Positions 1 through 5,731 of a stretch of DNA of 6,721 nt are shown here, piece after piece; within the stretch, counting starts at the first letter, position 1, and each line of letters begins with the position of its first letter. Both the position numbers and the translations under genes were made by a program. This DNA is from JBELHO01 sp042091375 (lineage in GTDB: Bacteria; Pseudomonadota; Gammaproteobacteria; Enterobacterales; Alteromonadaceae): the NCBI GenBank assembly GCA_042091375.1, contig JBELHO010000097.1, forward strand, positions 1-6,721, written 5' to 3'. Under the pieces are notes generated by a model that made no database searches, was not told where the DNA came from, and worked only from the letters and a program-made list of their open reading frames with translations.

Positions 1-45
1 GGATTACTGCCTGGTGGATTACTGCCTGGTGGATTACTGCCAGGG
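1..45. repeat. 15-bp tandem repeat, 3 visible units
   Basis: Units 1-15 and 16-30 are identical (GGATTACTGCCTGGT). Unit 31-45 differs only at its end (CAGGG instead of CTGGT). Because 15 is a multiple of 3 the array stays in frame and encodes the GSNPP linker repeats of the minus-strand lipoprotein. Identity at the nucleotide level points to recent copy-number change by slippage. The array reaches the window edge, so the copy number is unknown. Confidence 0.9.
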
Positions 46-158
46 TCGGGTGTTTGTGGTGGGTTGTCGACAGGAGGAGTATCATCACTACCTCCCCCGC
101 AACCTAAGAGAATTACGGCTATAACTATTAATAACACAGTAATTAAACGCTGTTGCAT
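1..158 (-). CDS. Lipoprotein N-terminus, partial (runs off left edge)
   Basis: Only the first 52 codons are present, read right to left from an ATG at 158-156. The start is MQQR, followed by a hydrophobic stretch (about residues 5-18) and a lipobox Leu17-Leu18-Gly19-Cys20. The protein should therefore be cleaved by signal peptidase II and lipidated on Cys20. Residue +2 is Gly, not Asp, which by the E. coli Lol rule favours the outer membrane. After GGGSDD comes a Pro-rich spacer, then repeated GSNPP units that continue past the edge. Such flexible linkers commonly tether an exported enzyme or binding domain, but that domain lies outside the window, so the function is unknown. A GAGGAG ribosome site lies 10 nt before the ATG. 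Seen: lipobox, linker and start. Inferred: surface or periplasm-facing attachment. Confidence 0.85.
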   Translation of the reverse strand, partial: MQQRLITVLLIVIAVILLGCGGGSDDTPPVDNPPQTPDPGSNPPGSNPPGSN

Positions 159-168
159 AATCAAATTA

Positions 169-174
169 CTCCTC
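169..174 (-). promoter_or_regulatory. Ribosome binding site of the lipoprotein gene
   Basis: GAGGAG on the minus strand, 10 nt before the ATG at 158. It fixes the start codon just ahead of the hydrophobic signal segment. Confidence 0.7.
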
Positions 175-723
175 GATTTTGTATACTGATGAAAAATTGA
201 TATGAATAAATGACCTTTTAGCTTCGCTAAATAAACCACTTAATTGAACAGAGTAGCGACAAAATCAAATAAGTAAATGGAGGGTTACATAAATATACAT
301 AAAATTTACATATTAAAAGGGTTTTTATTGCATACAAAATTAGACTTGTCTTGAGTTTATTTAAGCAGGTAGGCAAGTATTTGCTTTTTGACAATCAAGG
401 ATTTAAAGACCACAAATAACAACTAAATCATTTATTTATATTATAATAATCATTGAAGTAGAGAATTGACCAGCGTTTACACTTGTTCGTTGACAGATAA
501 AATCTTCACCTATTCAAAACAAATCATTAAATACAACAACAGCTACGCAAGTGAAAAAGCAAAGCTAATGTTACAAAAATATACATTTAAAAAATAAAAC
601 CTAAAAAGGGAGGGGATAATTAAATAAGCGCCGCAGGCACTGAGTGTGCCCGACAGTAAACAAGCACCTTAGTTAACAGTTTTTTTGAAAATAAAAATTG
701 ATGAATAGCGAAATAGATATTCT

Positions 724-743
724 GCCCAGACAACTGTCTAGGC
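724..743 (-). terminator. Hairpin after phaC (possible transcript end)
   Basis: GCCTAGACA and TGTCTGGGC (minus strand) pair over nine positions, with one G-T wobble, around a two-base centre, so the real loop will be larger. It begins 10 nt after the phaC stop. No T-run follows (the next bases are AGAATATC), so it is not a textbook intrinsic terminator. It may instead block 3' exonucleases or mark a Rho-dependent or processed end. Confidence 0.45.
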
Positions 744-753
744 GAGGAAAATA

Positions 754-2517
754 TCACACCTTTTCTTTAACGTACTCACCGGGTGCATCATAAATACCGG
801 GGAATTGTTGACAATGACTCAATCGAGCCGGTACTTTTTTACCATGGTGGTTAGTTATCCATTCATGCCAGTGAGGCCACCATGAACCTTGGTGATGAGT
901 GGCTTGTGCCAGCCATGCTTGTTGATCATTATTAAAAGTGTCACCGCAGTAATAGCCGTATTTATTTGCATCCGGCGGATTTATCACCCCGGCTATATGA
1001 CCCGATTCACCGAGTACGTAGGTAACATCACTACTTGTTGCCCCCACACCTTTAAAGGTACCTTGCCAAAGTGCGATGTGGTCATCACGTGTTGAAAGTA
1101 AATAAATCGGTTGCTTAACTTTGCTTAAGTCAATTTTAGTGCCTCTAATTGACAGTGATTTTGCTTCAATCAATTGGTTGTTTAAATAAAGTGATCTCAG
1201 TATAAAATTGTGGCAACGTGCAGTTAAGTTTGAACTATCGCCGTTCCAGTAAAGTAAATCCATATTGAGGGGGTTTTGCCCTTTCAGGTAGTTGTTAACG
1301 TAGTAATTCCAATATAAGGTGTTCTCACGCAGCATACTAAACGATGCACCGAGACTATGACCATTCATTACTCCATTTTGATTGTTATAGGCTTCAAGCG
1401 CGGCAATAGTCGGTTCGTTAATAAACACACCTAATTCACCCGGTTGAGAAAAATCGAGTAAAGTGGTTAATAAGGTTGCTGATTTTACTCGTTGTTTGCT
1501 GCGTTTAGCCGCGAAATACGCCATGGCAGTGGTAAGCAAGGTACCGCCTATACAATACCCCAAGGCATTGACATAACCTTGACCAGTTTTTTTCTCAATA
1601 GCTTCAAGTGCGGCAACGACCCCATCAAGGACATAATCTTCAAAATCTACTTCTTTCATGCTTGGCGTTGGGTTTTTCCAAGAGATCATAAAGATGGTAT
1701 GCCCTTGATCAACCGTCCATTTCACTAAAGAATTTTTCGCTTGCAAGTCGAGAATATAGTATTTATTTACAAACGGCGGAACTATGAGTAAAGGCCGCTC
1801 TAATACTTCGTCAGTAGTGGCATTATATTGTATTAGCTCAAATAAATGGTTTTGAAAGACCACTCTACCAGGCGTTGTGGCTATGTCTTTACCCAATTTA
1901 AAGGCATTTTCTTCAGTCATACTAATGCGCAACATGTCTTGCGAATTTTGCAAGTCTTGTTTGAATAGCTCAAAGCCTTTTGCTAGGTTTTCGCCTTTAG
2001 ATTCTAGGGTAAGCTTTAATAACTCGGGGTTGGTACTAATAAAATTTGATGGCGATAACGAATTAATCATTTGTCTAGCAAAAAATTCTAATCGCTCTTT
2101 TTGTTTTTCATCAAGACCCTCGGTGTCGCGAATGGTTTTTAAGAAGGACTGGTTGAATAACAAATAGCTTTGCTTAATGTAGTTAAACAATGGATTTTTT
2201 TGCCATTGTTGGTCTTTAAAACGCTTGTCACCGCGCTCTTCTTTAATTATAGGCTCTACATTGTCGTTTTCACTGTGTAATGCCTGCTGAATAATTTTAA
2301 TTTGACTTTGCCACCATCGCGATTGATTTTTCATCATGGTTTCGGGTTGCTGGCTAAGGGTTTCAAGCCATGTCGAGAAATCTTGTCCTTGCTGTTCAAA
2401 TAAGGCTTTTTGAACGGGAGTTGGTTGTGTCATCTGTTGGCTAAAATTATTGATAAAATCTTGGCTAAATTGCCAATATTGCTGCATGGAACTATAAAAG
2501 TCGGTTTCCGTGTTCAT
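754..2517 (-). CDS. phaC: Class I polyhydroxyalkanoate synthase PhaC
   Basis: Polymerises (R)-3-hydroxyacyl-CoA, mainly 3-hydroxybutyryl-CoA, into PHA on the granule surface, releasing CoA. The 587-aa product has the usual class I length. The N-terminal poly-beta-hydroxybutyrate polymerase domain (about residues 90-255) is followed by an alpha/beta-hydrolase fold. The synthase lipase-like box GYCIGG puts the nucleophile at Cys322. Asp479 in TRDDHIALW and His507 in GESGHIAGV complete the triad, close to C319/D480/H508 of the Cupriavidus necator enzyme. The conserved LYWNGDSSNL segment is also present. I chose ATG 2517 (MNTETDFY), which has AGGA 6 nt upstream. A GTG at 2583 would add 22 residues lacking family character. 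It is the last gene of the phaB-phaP-phaC cluster, 84 nt after phaP. No sign of disruption. Confidence 0.97.
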   Translation of the reverse strand: MNTETDFYSSMQQYWQFSQDFINNFSQQMTQPTPVQKALFEQQGQDFSTWLETLSQQPETMMKNQSRWWQSQIKIIQQALHSENDNVEPIIKEERGDKRFKDQQWQKNPLFNYIKQSYLLFNQSFLKTIRDTEGLDEKQKERLEFFARQMINSLSPSNFISTNPELLKLTLESKGENLAKGFELFKQDLQNSQDMLRISMTEENAFKLGKDIATTPGRVVFQNHLFELIQYNATTDEVLERPLLIVPPFVNKYYILDLQAKNSLVKWTVDQGHTIFMISWKNPTPSMKEVDFEDYVLDGVVAALEAIEKKTGQGYVNALGYCIGGTLLTTAMAYFAAKRSKQRVKSATLLTTLLDFSQPGELGVFINEPTIAALEAYNNQNGVMNGHSLGASFSMLRENTLYWNYYVNNYLKGQNPLNMDLLYWNGDSSNLTARCHNFILRSLYLNNQLIEAKSLSIRGTKIDLSKVKQPIYLLSTRDDHIALWQGTFKGVGATSSDVTYVLGESGHIAGVINPPDANKYGYYCGDTFNNDQQAWLAQATHHQGSWWPHWHEWITNHHGKKVPARLSHCQQFPGIYDAPGEYVKEKV

Positions 2518-2523
2518 GGTTGA

Positions 2524-2527
2524 TCCT
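2524..2527 (-). promoter_or_regulatory. Ribosome binding site that sets the phaC start
   Basis: AGGA on the minus strand with a 6-nt spacer to ATG 2517. It supports the 587-aa start over the in-frame GTG at 2583. Confidence 0.7.
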
Positions 2528-2562
2528 AAATGGCGGCTGTAAGGGTGAAATTGGCGAGAACA

Positions 2563-2589
2563 GGTGCTGCAATTCAGTATCACAGCACC
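2563..2589 (-). other. Hairpin between phaP and phaC
   Basis: GGTGCTG pairs perfectly with CAGCACC (7 bp, five of them G-C) around a 13-nt loop. It starts 12 nt after the phaP stop. There is no T-run, so full termination is unlikely. It could stabilise the upstream phaB-phaP message or cause partial attenuation, giving more phasin than synthase. That role is inferred. Confidence 0.55.
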
Positions 2590-2601
2590 AAATCTATGCC
2601 G

Positions 2602-2937
2602 TTAAGCGCTTTGTTGCTCTTTCGATAATGTCTCTAAGTTGTCTTTGAATTCTTGGCCAACTTGCATCAGTTTTTGACCATCTTTGATCATTTGTTGACT
2701 AATTTCTGTCAGTGCAGAGAACTGACTAACATTGAAATCAATTGCAGATTTTGCATCTTTAATTTCAGATGCCGCCTTGAGTTGGCCAATAGAGGTTGCC
2801 GATAAATTTTTTACCGCATCGAGTTGCACATTGGTGAACTGTTCAATGTTTTGTGCAACCAGTTGGTTGAACTTAATGGTTGGCGCAAAAAATTTTTTGT
2901 TTTGCTCTGTTAGTGTATTTAAAAAATCAGTGTACAT
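2602..2937 (-). CDS. phaP: Phasin, PHA granule-associated protein
   Basis: A 111-aa protein with no Cys or Trp, built of amphipathic helices rich in Gln, Lys, Ala and Ser. It opens MYTDFLNTLTEQNKKFFAP and carries the motif FNQLVAQNIEQFTNVQLDAV (residues 23-42), typical of small phasins of the Phasin_2 type. Phasins coat PHA granules, control granule number and size, and can stimulate the synthase. The start is ATG 2937, preceded by AAGGAAG at a normal distance. The upstream in-frame GTG at 2979 would add 14 polar residues and has no better site. The gene lies between phaB (67 nt upstream) and phaC (84 nt downstream), which supports the call strongly. Confidence 0.93.
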   Translation of the reverse strand: MYTDFLNTLTEQNKKFFAPTIKFNQLVAQNIEQFTNVQLDAVKNLSATSIGQLKAASEIKDAKSAIDFNVSQFSALTEISQQMIKDGQKLMQVGQEFKDNLETLSKEQQSA

Positions 2938-2943
2938 AATATT

Positions 2944-2950
2944 CTTCCTT
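2944..2950 (-). promoter_or_regulatory. Ribosome binding site that sets the phaP start
   Basis: AAGGAAG on the minus strand, 6 nt before ATG 2937. It is the strongest such site in the cluster, in keeping with high phasin output, and it argues against the GTG at 2979. Confidence 0.75.
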
Positions 2951-2970
2951 TCAGTTTTTGAGTGGGGGTT

Positions 2971-2994
2971 CTGAGTCACTTAGGTGCTACTCAG
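2971..2994 (-). other. Hairpin between phaB and phaP
   Basis: CTGAGT and ACTCAG form a perfect 6-bp stem. Inside it CAC/GTG extends the stem past a 2-nt bulge. It begins 10 nt after the phaB stop and has no following T-run, so it is probably a stability or processing element and not a terminator. Confidence 0.5.
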
Positions 2995-3004
2995 CATGTG
3001 TTAA

Positions 3005-3754
3005 TTAGTTCATATACAAGCCACCATTTAGAGCCAGTGTTTCACCGGTAATATATGCGGCATCGTCCGATGCCAGATAACAAATTGCTTTGGCTATTTC
3101 AGCCGGTTGCGCCAGTCGCTGCATGGGCACTTGGGCTTTTATGCTGGCAAGTATATTTTCATTCATTGCTGCGACCATAGGGGTTTCGGTATAGCCTGGC
3201 GCGACCACATTGACAGTGACACCATAGCGCGCACCTTCGTAGGCCAGCGATTTAGAAAAACCAATCATTCCGGCTTTAGCCGCAGCATAGTTTGCTTGAC
3301 CAAATTGCCCCTTTTGCCCGTTAACACTGGAGATATTTATAATGCGACCACGTTTGCGTTGACACATACGTGCAAAAAGAGGCTGAGTCATGTTGAATAG
3401 CGAGTTTAAATTAGTATTGATCACCTCTTGCCACTGCTCTACACTCATTTTTTTAAATGTGCAATCGCGAGTAATGCCAGCATTATTGATCAAAAAATCT
3501 ATGTGTTGATATCTATCGGTCATTTCCTTAATAGCAGTGGCGCAATCTTGTGAATTGGTCACATCAACAAATAATGCTTCCACACAACTTGGGCTAATTT
3601 GTGAATCATTTAACCAATTATCAAAATCCACAGGTGTACGTTTTTTACTTGCGGCGGCAATAACGAAATAGTTTTCACTGATCAAGCTTTTGGTAATTGC
3701 CGTACCAATTCCGCCCAATGCACCTGTAACGAGTGCTACTTTGCTTTTTTCCAT
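3005..3754 (-). CDS. phaB: Acetoacetyl-CoA reductase PhaB (NADPH-dependent, SDR family)
   Basis: Reduces acetoacetyl-CoA to (R)-3-hydroxybutyryl-CoA, the monomer used by PhaC. The 249-aa length is normal for the family. The Rossmann cofactor motif TGALGGIG is at residues 10-17 and NNAG at 90-93. The catalytic set is Asn115, Ser143, Tyr156 and Lys160 (Y-A-A-A-K). The VNVVAPGYTETPM segment and the ending NGGLYMN resemble PhaB. A related SDR, FabG, is the main alternative, but the C-terminus and the phasin/synthase neighbours favour PhaB. ATG 3754 is preceded by AGGGA about 7 nt upstream. It is the first gene of the cluster. The thiolase that would supply acetoacetyl-CoA is not next to it. Confidence 0.93.
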   Translation of the reverse strand: MEKSKVALVTGALGGIGTAITKSLISENYFVIAAASKKRTPVDFDNWLNDSQISPSCVEALFVDVTNSQDCATAIKEMTDRYQHIDFLINNAGITRDCTFKKMSVEQWQEVINTNLNSLFNMTQPLFARMCQRKRGRIINISSVNGQKGQFGQANYAAAKAGMIGFSKSLAYEGARYGVTVNVVAPGYTETPMVAAMNENILASIKAQVPMQRLAQPAEIAKAICYLASDDAAYITGETLALNGGLYMN

Positions 3755-3843
3755 GATGAATTCCCTACATCTTAATGACGATCACCCTACTAGTGATTAG
3801 TTTATTTACAGCGAATTTATAAGTCGCTTTGATAGCAAGTACA

Positions 3844-3862
3844 GCAAAATCTTGCGTAGCAA
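3844..3862. promoter_or_regulatory. Overlapping GCAA/TTGC dyads, candidate operator
   Basis: The 19 nt read GCAA-N4-TTGC-N3-GCAA, so the central TTGC can pair as a dyad with either flanking GCAA. More GCAA/TTGC words lie nearby (3835, 3900, 3911). PhaR repressors that sense PHA are reported to bind TGC-rich dyads of the type CTGC-N3-GCAG, and TTGC-N3-GCAA at 3852-3862 resembles this. The site is about 90-108 nt upstream of the phaB start. The identity of any regulator is inference. Confidence 0.35.
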
Positions 3863-3903
3863 AGGTGATGAATTTTTAAAGCAAACTATGTTTAGCTATT
3901 TGC

Positions 3904-3955
3904 AACTATGTTGCTTAACTATCTTGATTAACTATCTTGCTTAACTATGTTGTAT
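3904..3955. repeat. 13-bp tandem repeat, 4 units, upstream of phaB
   Basis: Four contiguous units begin at 3904, 3917, 3930 and 3943, with consensus AACTATSTTGMTT. The last unit ends GTAT instead of GMTT. A degenerate extra copy begins at 3884 (AACTATGTTTAGC). The array lies 150-200 nt upstream of the phaB start, next to a minus-strand TATAAT at 3961. Repeated protein-binding sites or neutral slippage are both possible. Confidence 0.8.
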
Positions 3956-4222
3956 AGCGAATTATATTCTGTCTAAAATTTAACCACCTTAAATTTAATT
4001 TAAACCAAAAATAGTCAATTTGCGTTATTTTAATGGATGATTTGTACTATACATTGAATTTATTTTGGTGGCTTATTTACTATATTTTATATACTTACCC
4101 TCATATTATGACAAATTATTTCACCTTATTTAATTGCAATAAGCGCAACAAAAACCTTTATTTCTCTTCATTGCAAGAATTCTGTCAGTGACTTCAGTTG
4201 TGTTTATCGGTGTGCGGTTACT

Positions 4223-4248
4223 AAAAAGGAGAGCATTAGCTCTCCTTT
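4223..4248 (-). terminator. Intrinsic terminator of the GH16 gene
   Basis: On the minus strand AAAGGAGAGC and GCTCTCCTTT form a perfect 10-bp stem with a 4-nt loop (TAAT), directly followed by a run of T's. The stem begins 12 nt after the TGA stop at 4261. This textbook Rho-independent terminator separates the glucanase transcript from the pha cluster downstream. Confidence 0.92.
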
Positions 4249-4260
4249 CTCATTGTCTAC

Positions 4261-5313
4261 TCATTGTTTATCAGATCTGGTATAGCCGTAATCAAAAGGC
4301 GCTTTTGGTCGCTTTTTATAAGGTTGATCGTATCCATCTAAAGAATAATACCGAAACCAGTCGTATTGAGCATGCATCGGATATTCGTTACCTTGATTAA
4401 TACCGCCAAAAGCTTTGCCGGTATTGGTGATCCAAAAGTTAAACATCAATTTTGCATAACCTTCAGGTATTTTAGTCTTATTATTATTAATACCTATATA
4501 GCCATCGGTTGCGGGTATTTGAGTAATACTAGTTTGTTTAAGTTCACGATATTTTACCCCATCCAAATACCACTGTATGTATTCTGGATGCCAAACAATT
4601 CTGATGGTGTGAAAACCAGCTGAGTGGCTGTAGTCTTCTGCTGTCTTTAGACTGGAATTGGCTTCGGGAGTATGCGTGCCTTGCCTGTCAGAATGCCCCT
4701 CCCAACTGCCCCATTGACGAGTACACCACCAATCACCACAGCCTTTTCCGTAAATCAAGTTTGAGGTGAAACGCTCATCGTATTGACCTTGAACTTCGTA
4801 GTCTATTTCTTCCCAGAGGGTCCACTTAGGTTGTCTGAAAGTGAACATAGAGCCAACAAACCCACTATTTTTACTGTTATCTTCAGCTCTTGGCGTCTTC
4901 ATCCGTACCTCTAAGATACCATAGCGATAAACGTCTTTACTCTGTAATTCACCACAGCGATAGTCTTTGCTTTCAACCCACTGAGGGCCTTTGTCATCAG
5001 ATTCAGAGTATGAATAATGCGCAGGTACTGCGACTTTTTCGATACTTAAGGTCATCATTCCATCGGCAATTTTTATCCCGTCTTTGTCAAAAGTACAGAG
5101 GTTCTCTTGAAAAGTACCATCTCCCCATGTCCACAATTCTGGATTTATTTTACTGCCGTTAAATTGTTCATTAATACGCAATGTGTAGCCCGGATAAATT
5201 GGCACTTCTGGTGTTAATCGGCTATGTGCAATTGCTTGTGAGGCGAATACTAATAGAGCAATGTAGTTAAAAGCTAAACAATAGCTGGTGACAAAAAATA
5301 GGTTGCGCTGCAT
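4261..5313 (-). CDS. Secreted GH16 family endo-beta-glucanase (lichenase-like)
   Basis: A 350-aa exported glycoside hydrolase of family 16. Residues 1-29 are a signal peptide (hydrophobic core, likely cleavage after AIA, before His30). The catalytic motif EIDYE gives nucleophile Glu169, Asp171 and acid/base Glu173. The pattern E-x-D-x-E without the extra bulge residue is that of lichenases (beta-1,3-1,4-glucanases) and xyloglucan-type enzymes, not of laminarinases. YGILEVRMKTP, SMFTFRQP and HTIRIVWHPEYIQWYLDGV match the lichenase core. Cys73 and Cys120 occupy the places of the lichenase disulfide. Cys192/Cys197 (GCGDWWC) sit in an extra loop. No carbohydrate-binding module is present. Exact substrate is uncertain. 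The ATG at 5313 was chosen over a TTG six nt upstream on codon and ribosome-site spacing. A terminator follows the gene and a LacI-type operator precedes it. Confidence 0.9.
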   Translation of the reverse strand: MQRNLFFVTSYCLAFNYIALLVFASQAIAHSRLTPEVPIYPGYTLRINEQFNGSKINPELWTWGDGTFQENLCTFDKDGIKIADGMMTLSIEKVAVPAHYSYSESDDKGPQWVESKDYRCGELQSKDVYRYGILEVRMKTPRAEDNSKNSGFVGSMFTFRQPKWTLWEEIDYEVQGQYDERFTSNLIYGKGCGDWWCTRQWGSWEGHSDRQGTHTPEANSSLKTAEDYSHSAGFHTIRIVWHPEYIQWYLDGVKYRELKQTSITQIPATDGYIGINNNKTKIPEGYAKLMFNFWITNTGKAFGGINQGNEYPMHAQYDWFRYYSLDGYDQPYKKRPKAPFDYGYTRSDKQ

Positions 5314-5322
5314 AGGCAAATG

Positions 5323-5329
5323 TTTCCCT
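5323..5329 (-). promoter_or_regulatory. Ribosome binding site of the GH16 gene
   Basis: AGGGAAA on the minus strand. Aligning its GGA to the consensus leaves about 9 nt to ATG 5313 and only about 3 nt to the alternative TTG at 5319, which favours the ATG. Confidence 0.55.
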
Positions 5330-5368
5330 AGTAGGTTAGCAATAAATCATTGATTTACATTGCATATC

Positions 5369-5374
5369 ATTATA
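5369..5374 (-). promoter_or_regulatory. -10 box of the GH16 promoter
   Basis: A perfect TATAAT on the minus strand, 55 nt before the ATG at 5313 and 2 nt downstream of a LacI-type operator. The bases at the -35 position (AGAGTA with a 17-nt spacer) match poorly, so the promoter may need an activator. Confidence 0.55.
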
Positions 5375-5376
5375 TT

Positions 5377-5390
5377 TGAGAGCGTTTTCA
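5377..5390 (-). promoter_or_regulatory. LacI/GalR-type operator at the GH16 promoter
   Basis: TGAAAACGCTCTCA fits the general LacI/GalR-family pattern TGnAAnCGnnnnCA with its central CG. It occupies the space just upstream of the -10 box, where a bound repressor would block RNA polymerase. It matches the second site at 5616-5629 at 11 of 14 positions. Confidence 0.55.
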
Positions 5391-5451
5391 GTACTCTTTA
5401 AAAAATGAAGCATAGCAGCCTAACTTAAAAAGTAAATATATAATTTACATT

Positions 5452-5551
5452 NNNNNNNNNNNNNNNNNNNNNNNNNNNNNNNNNNNNNNNNNNNNNNNNN
5501 NNNNNNNNNNNNNNNNNNNNNNNNNNNNNNNNNNNNNNNNNNNNNNNNNNN
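5452..5551. other. Assembly gap (100 N)
   Basis: Exactly 100 consecutive N, the conventional placeholder for a scaffold join of unknown length. The real distance between the GH16 gene and the binding-protein gene is unknown, and genes may be missing here. Confidence 0.97.
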
Positions 5552-5605
5552 CAACCACAGTTAAATAGCGTATTACTCAAAGGAACTAAGTCAAAATTAT
5601 AAAAA

Positions 5606-5635
5606 TTGAAAAATTTGTAAGCGCTTTCACATAAA
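5606..5635 (+). promoter_or_regulatory. Candidate promoter of the binding-protein gene
   Basis: TTGAAA (5606-5611, five of six -35 consensus bases) is separated by 18 nt from CATAAA (5630-5635, four of six -10 bases). The LacI-type operator at 5616-5629 fills the spacer, the same promoter/operator arrangement as at the GH16 gene. The 5' leader would be roughly 90 nt. Confidence 0.4.
5616..5629 (+). promoter_or_regulatory. LacI/GalR-type operator upstream of the binding-protein gene
   Basis: TGTAAGCGCTTTCA has the palindromic core AAGCGCTT and TG/CA ends. This fits the LacI/GalR-family operator pattern well. It lies about 100 nt upstream of the ATG at 5732, inside a plausible promoter spacer. 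Confidence 0.6.
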
Positions 5636-5713
5636 AACTATTAATTATGCTCAGCTAAAATTCGATACTAAACATTCCCCTGTGGTTGAGTTAGTGCAAG
5701 TTGAGTAAGAACC

Positions 5714-5720
5714 AAGGAGT
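5714..5720 (+). promoter_or_regulatory. Ribosome binding site of the binding-protein gene
   Basis: AAGGAGT is a strong match, but 11 nt separate it from ATG 5732, longer than usual. No other start codon lies closer, and ATG 5732 directly precedes the signal peptide. Confidence 0.6.
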
Positions 5721-5731
5721 CAACAAAGATA

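Larger units (their letters stand above)
159..753. other. Intergenic region, no gene found
   Basis: About 595 nt of AT-rich DNA between the phaC stop and the lipoprotein start. I see no convincing ORF or RNA gene. It holds the lipoprotein ribosome site, a small hairpin (TTTAGC/GCTAAA, 217-231), a TATAAT-like -10 on the minus strand at 440-445 without a good -35, and a LacI-type half-site TGTAAACGCT (minus strand, 472-481). There is also a GGCAC/GTGCC dyad (636-650) in a short GC-rich patch. The lipoprotein promoter must lie here, but I cannot place it firmly. Confidence 0.6.
3755..4222. other. Intergenic region: leader/promoter of the pha cluster
   Basis: About 470 nt, strongly AT-rich, with no plausible gene. 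It should contain the minus-strand promoter of phaB-phaP-phaC. Visible elements are overlapping GCAA/TTGC dyads (3844-3862), a 13-bp tandem repeat (3904-3955), a minus-strand TATAAT at 3961-3966 without a recognisable -35, and an AT-only 8-bp inverted repeat AAATTTAA/TTAAATTT (3976-3996). The region is bounded upstream by the glucanase terminator, so the pha genes should have their own promoter. Confidence 0.6.

Noticed and set aside
636..650. GGCAC/GTGCC dyad considered as the phaC terminator
   Set aside because: Only a 5-bp stem, more than 100 nt past the stop, with no T-run directly after it.
889..2167. Plus-strand reading frames of 68-96 codons opposite phaC
   Set aside because: They are mirror frames of a conserved enzyme, with no ribosome sites or recognisable motifs.
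2518..2583. Longer phaC reading frame beginning at GTG 2583
   Set aside because: The 22 added residues lack family character and would start inside the inter-gene hairpin region. ATG 2517 has an AGGA site at good spacing and gives the usual class I length.
2938..2979. Longer phaP reading frame beginning at GTG 2979
   Set aside because: ATG 2937 has a strong AAGGAAG site and the typical phasin start MYTDF. The extension is polar and unlike the family.
3904..3955. Tandem 13-bp repeats considered as a CRISPR array or plasmid iterons
   Set aside because: The units are contiguous without spacers, so this is not CRISPR. There is no replication gene nearby to support iterons.
4188..5162. Plus-strand reading frames opposite the GH16 gene
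   Set aside because: They overlap a well-supported hydrolase in antisense. The first also runs through the terminator hairpin. No family features were seen.
5314..5319. TTG start two codons upstream of the GH16 ATG
   Set aside because: A rarer start codon, and the ribosome site would be only about 3 nt away when aligned. It cannot be fully excluded and changes only two residues.
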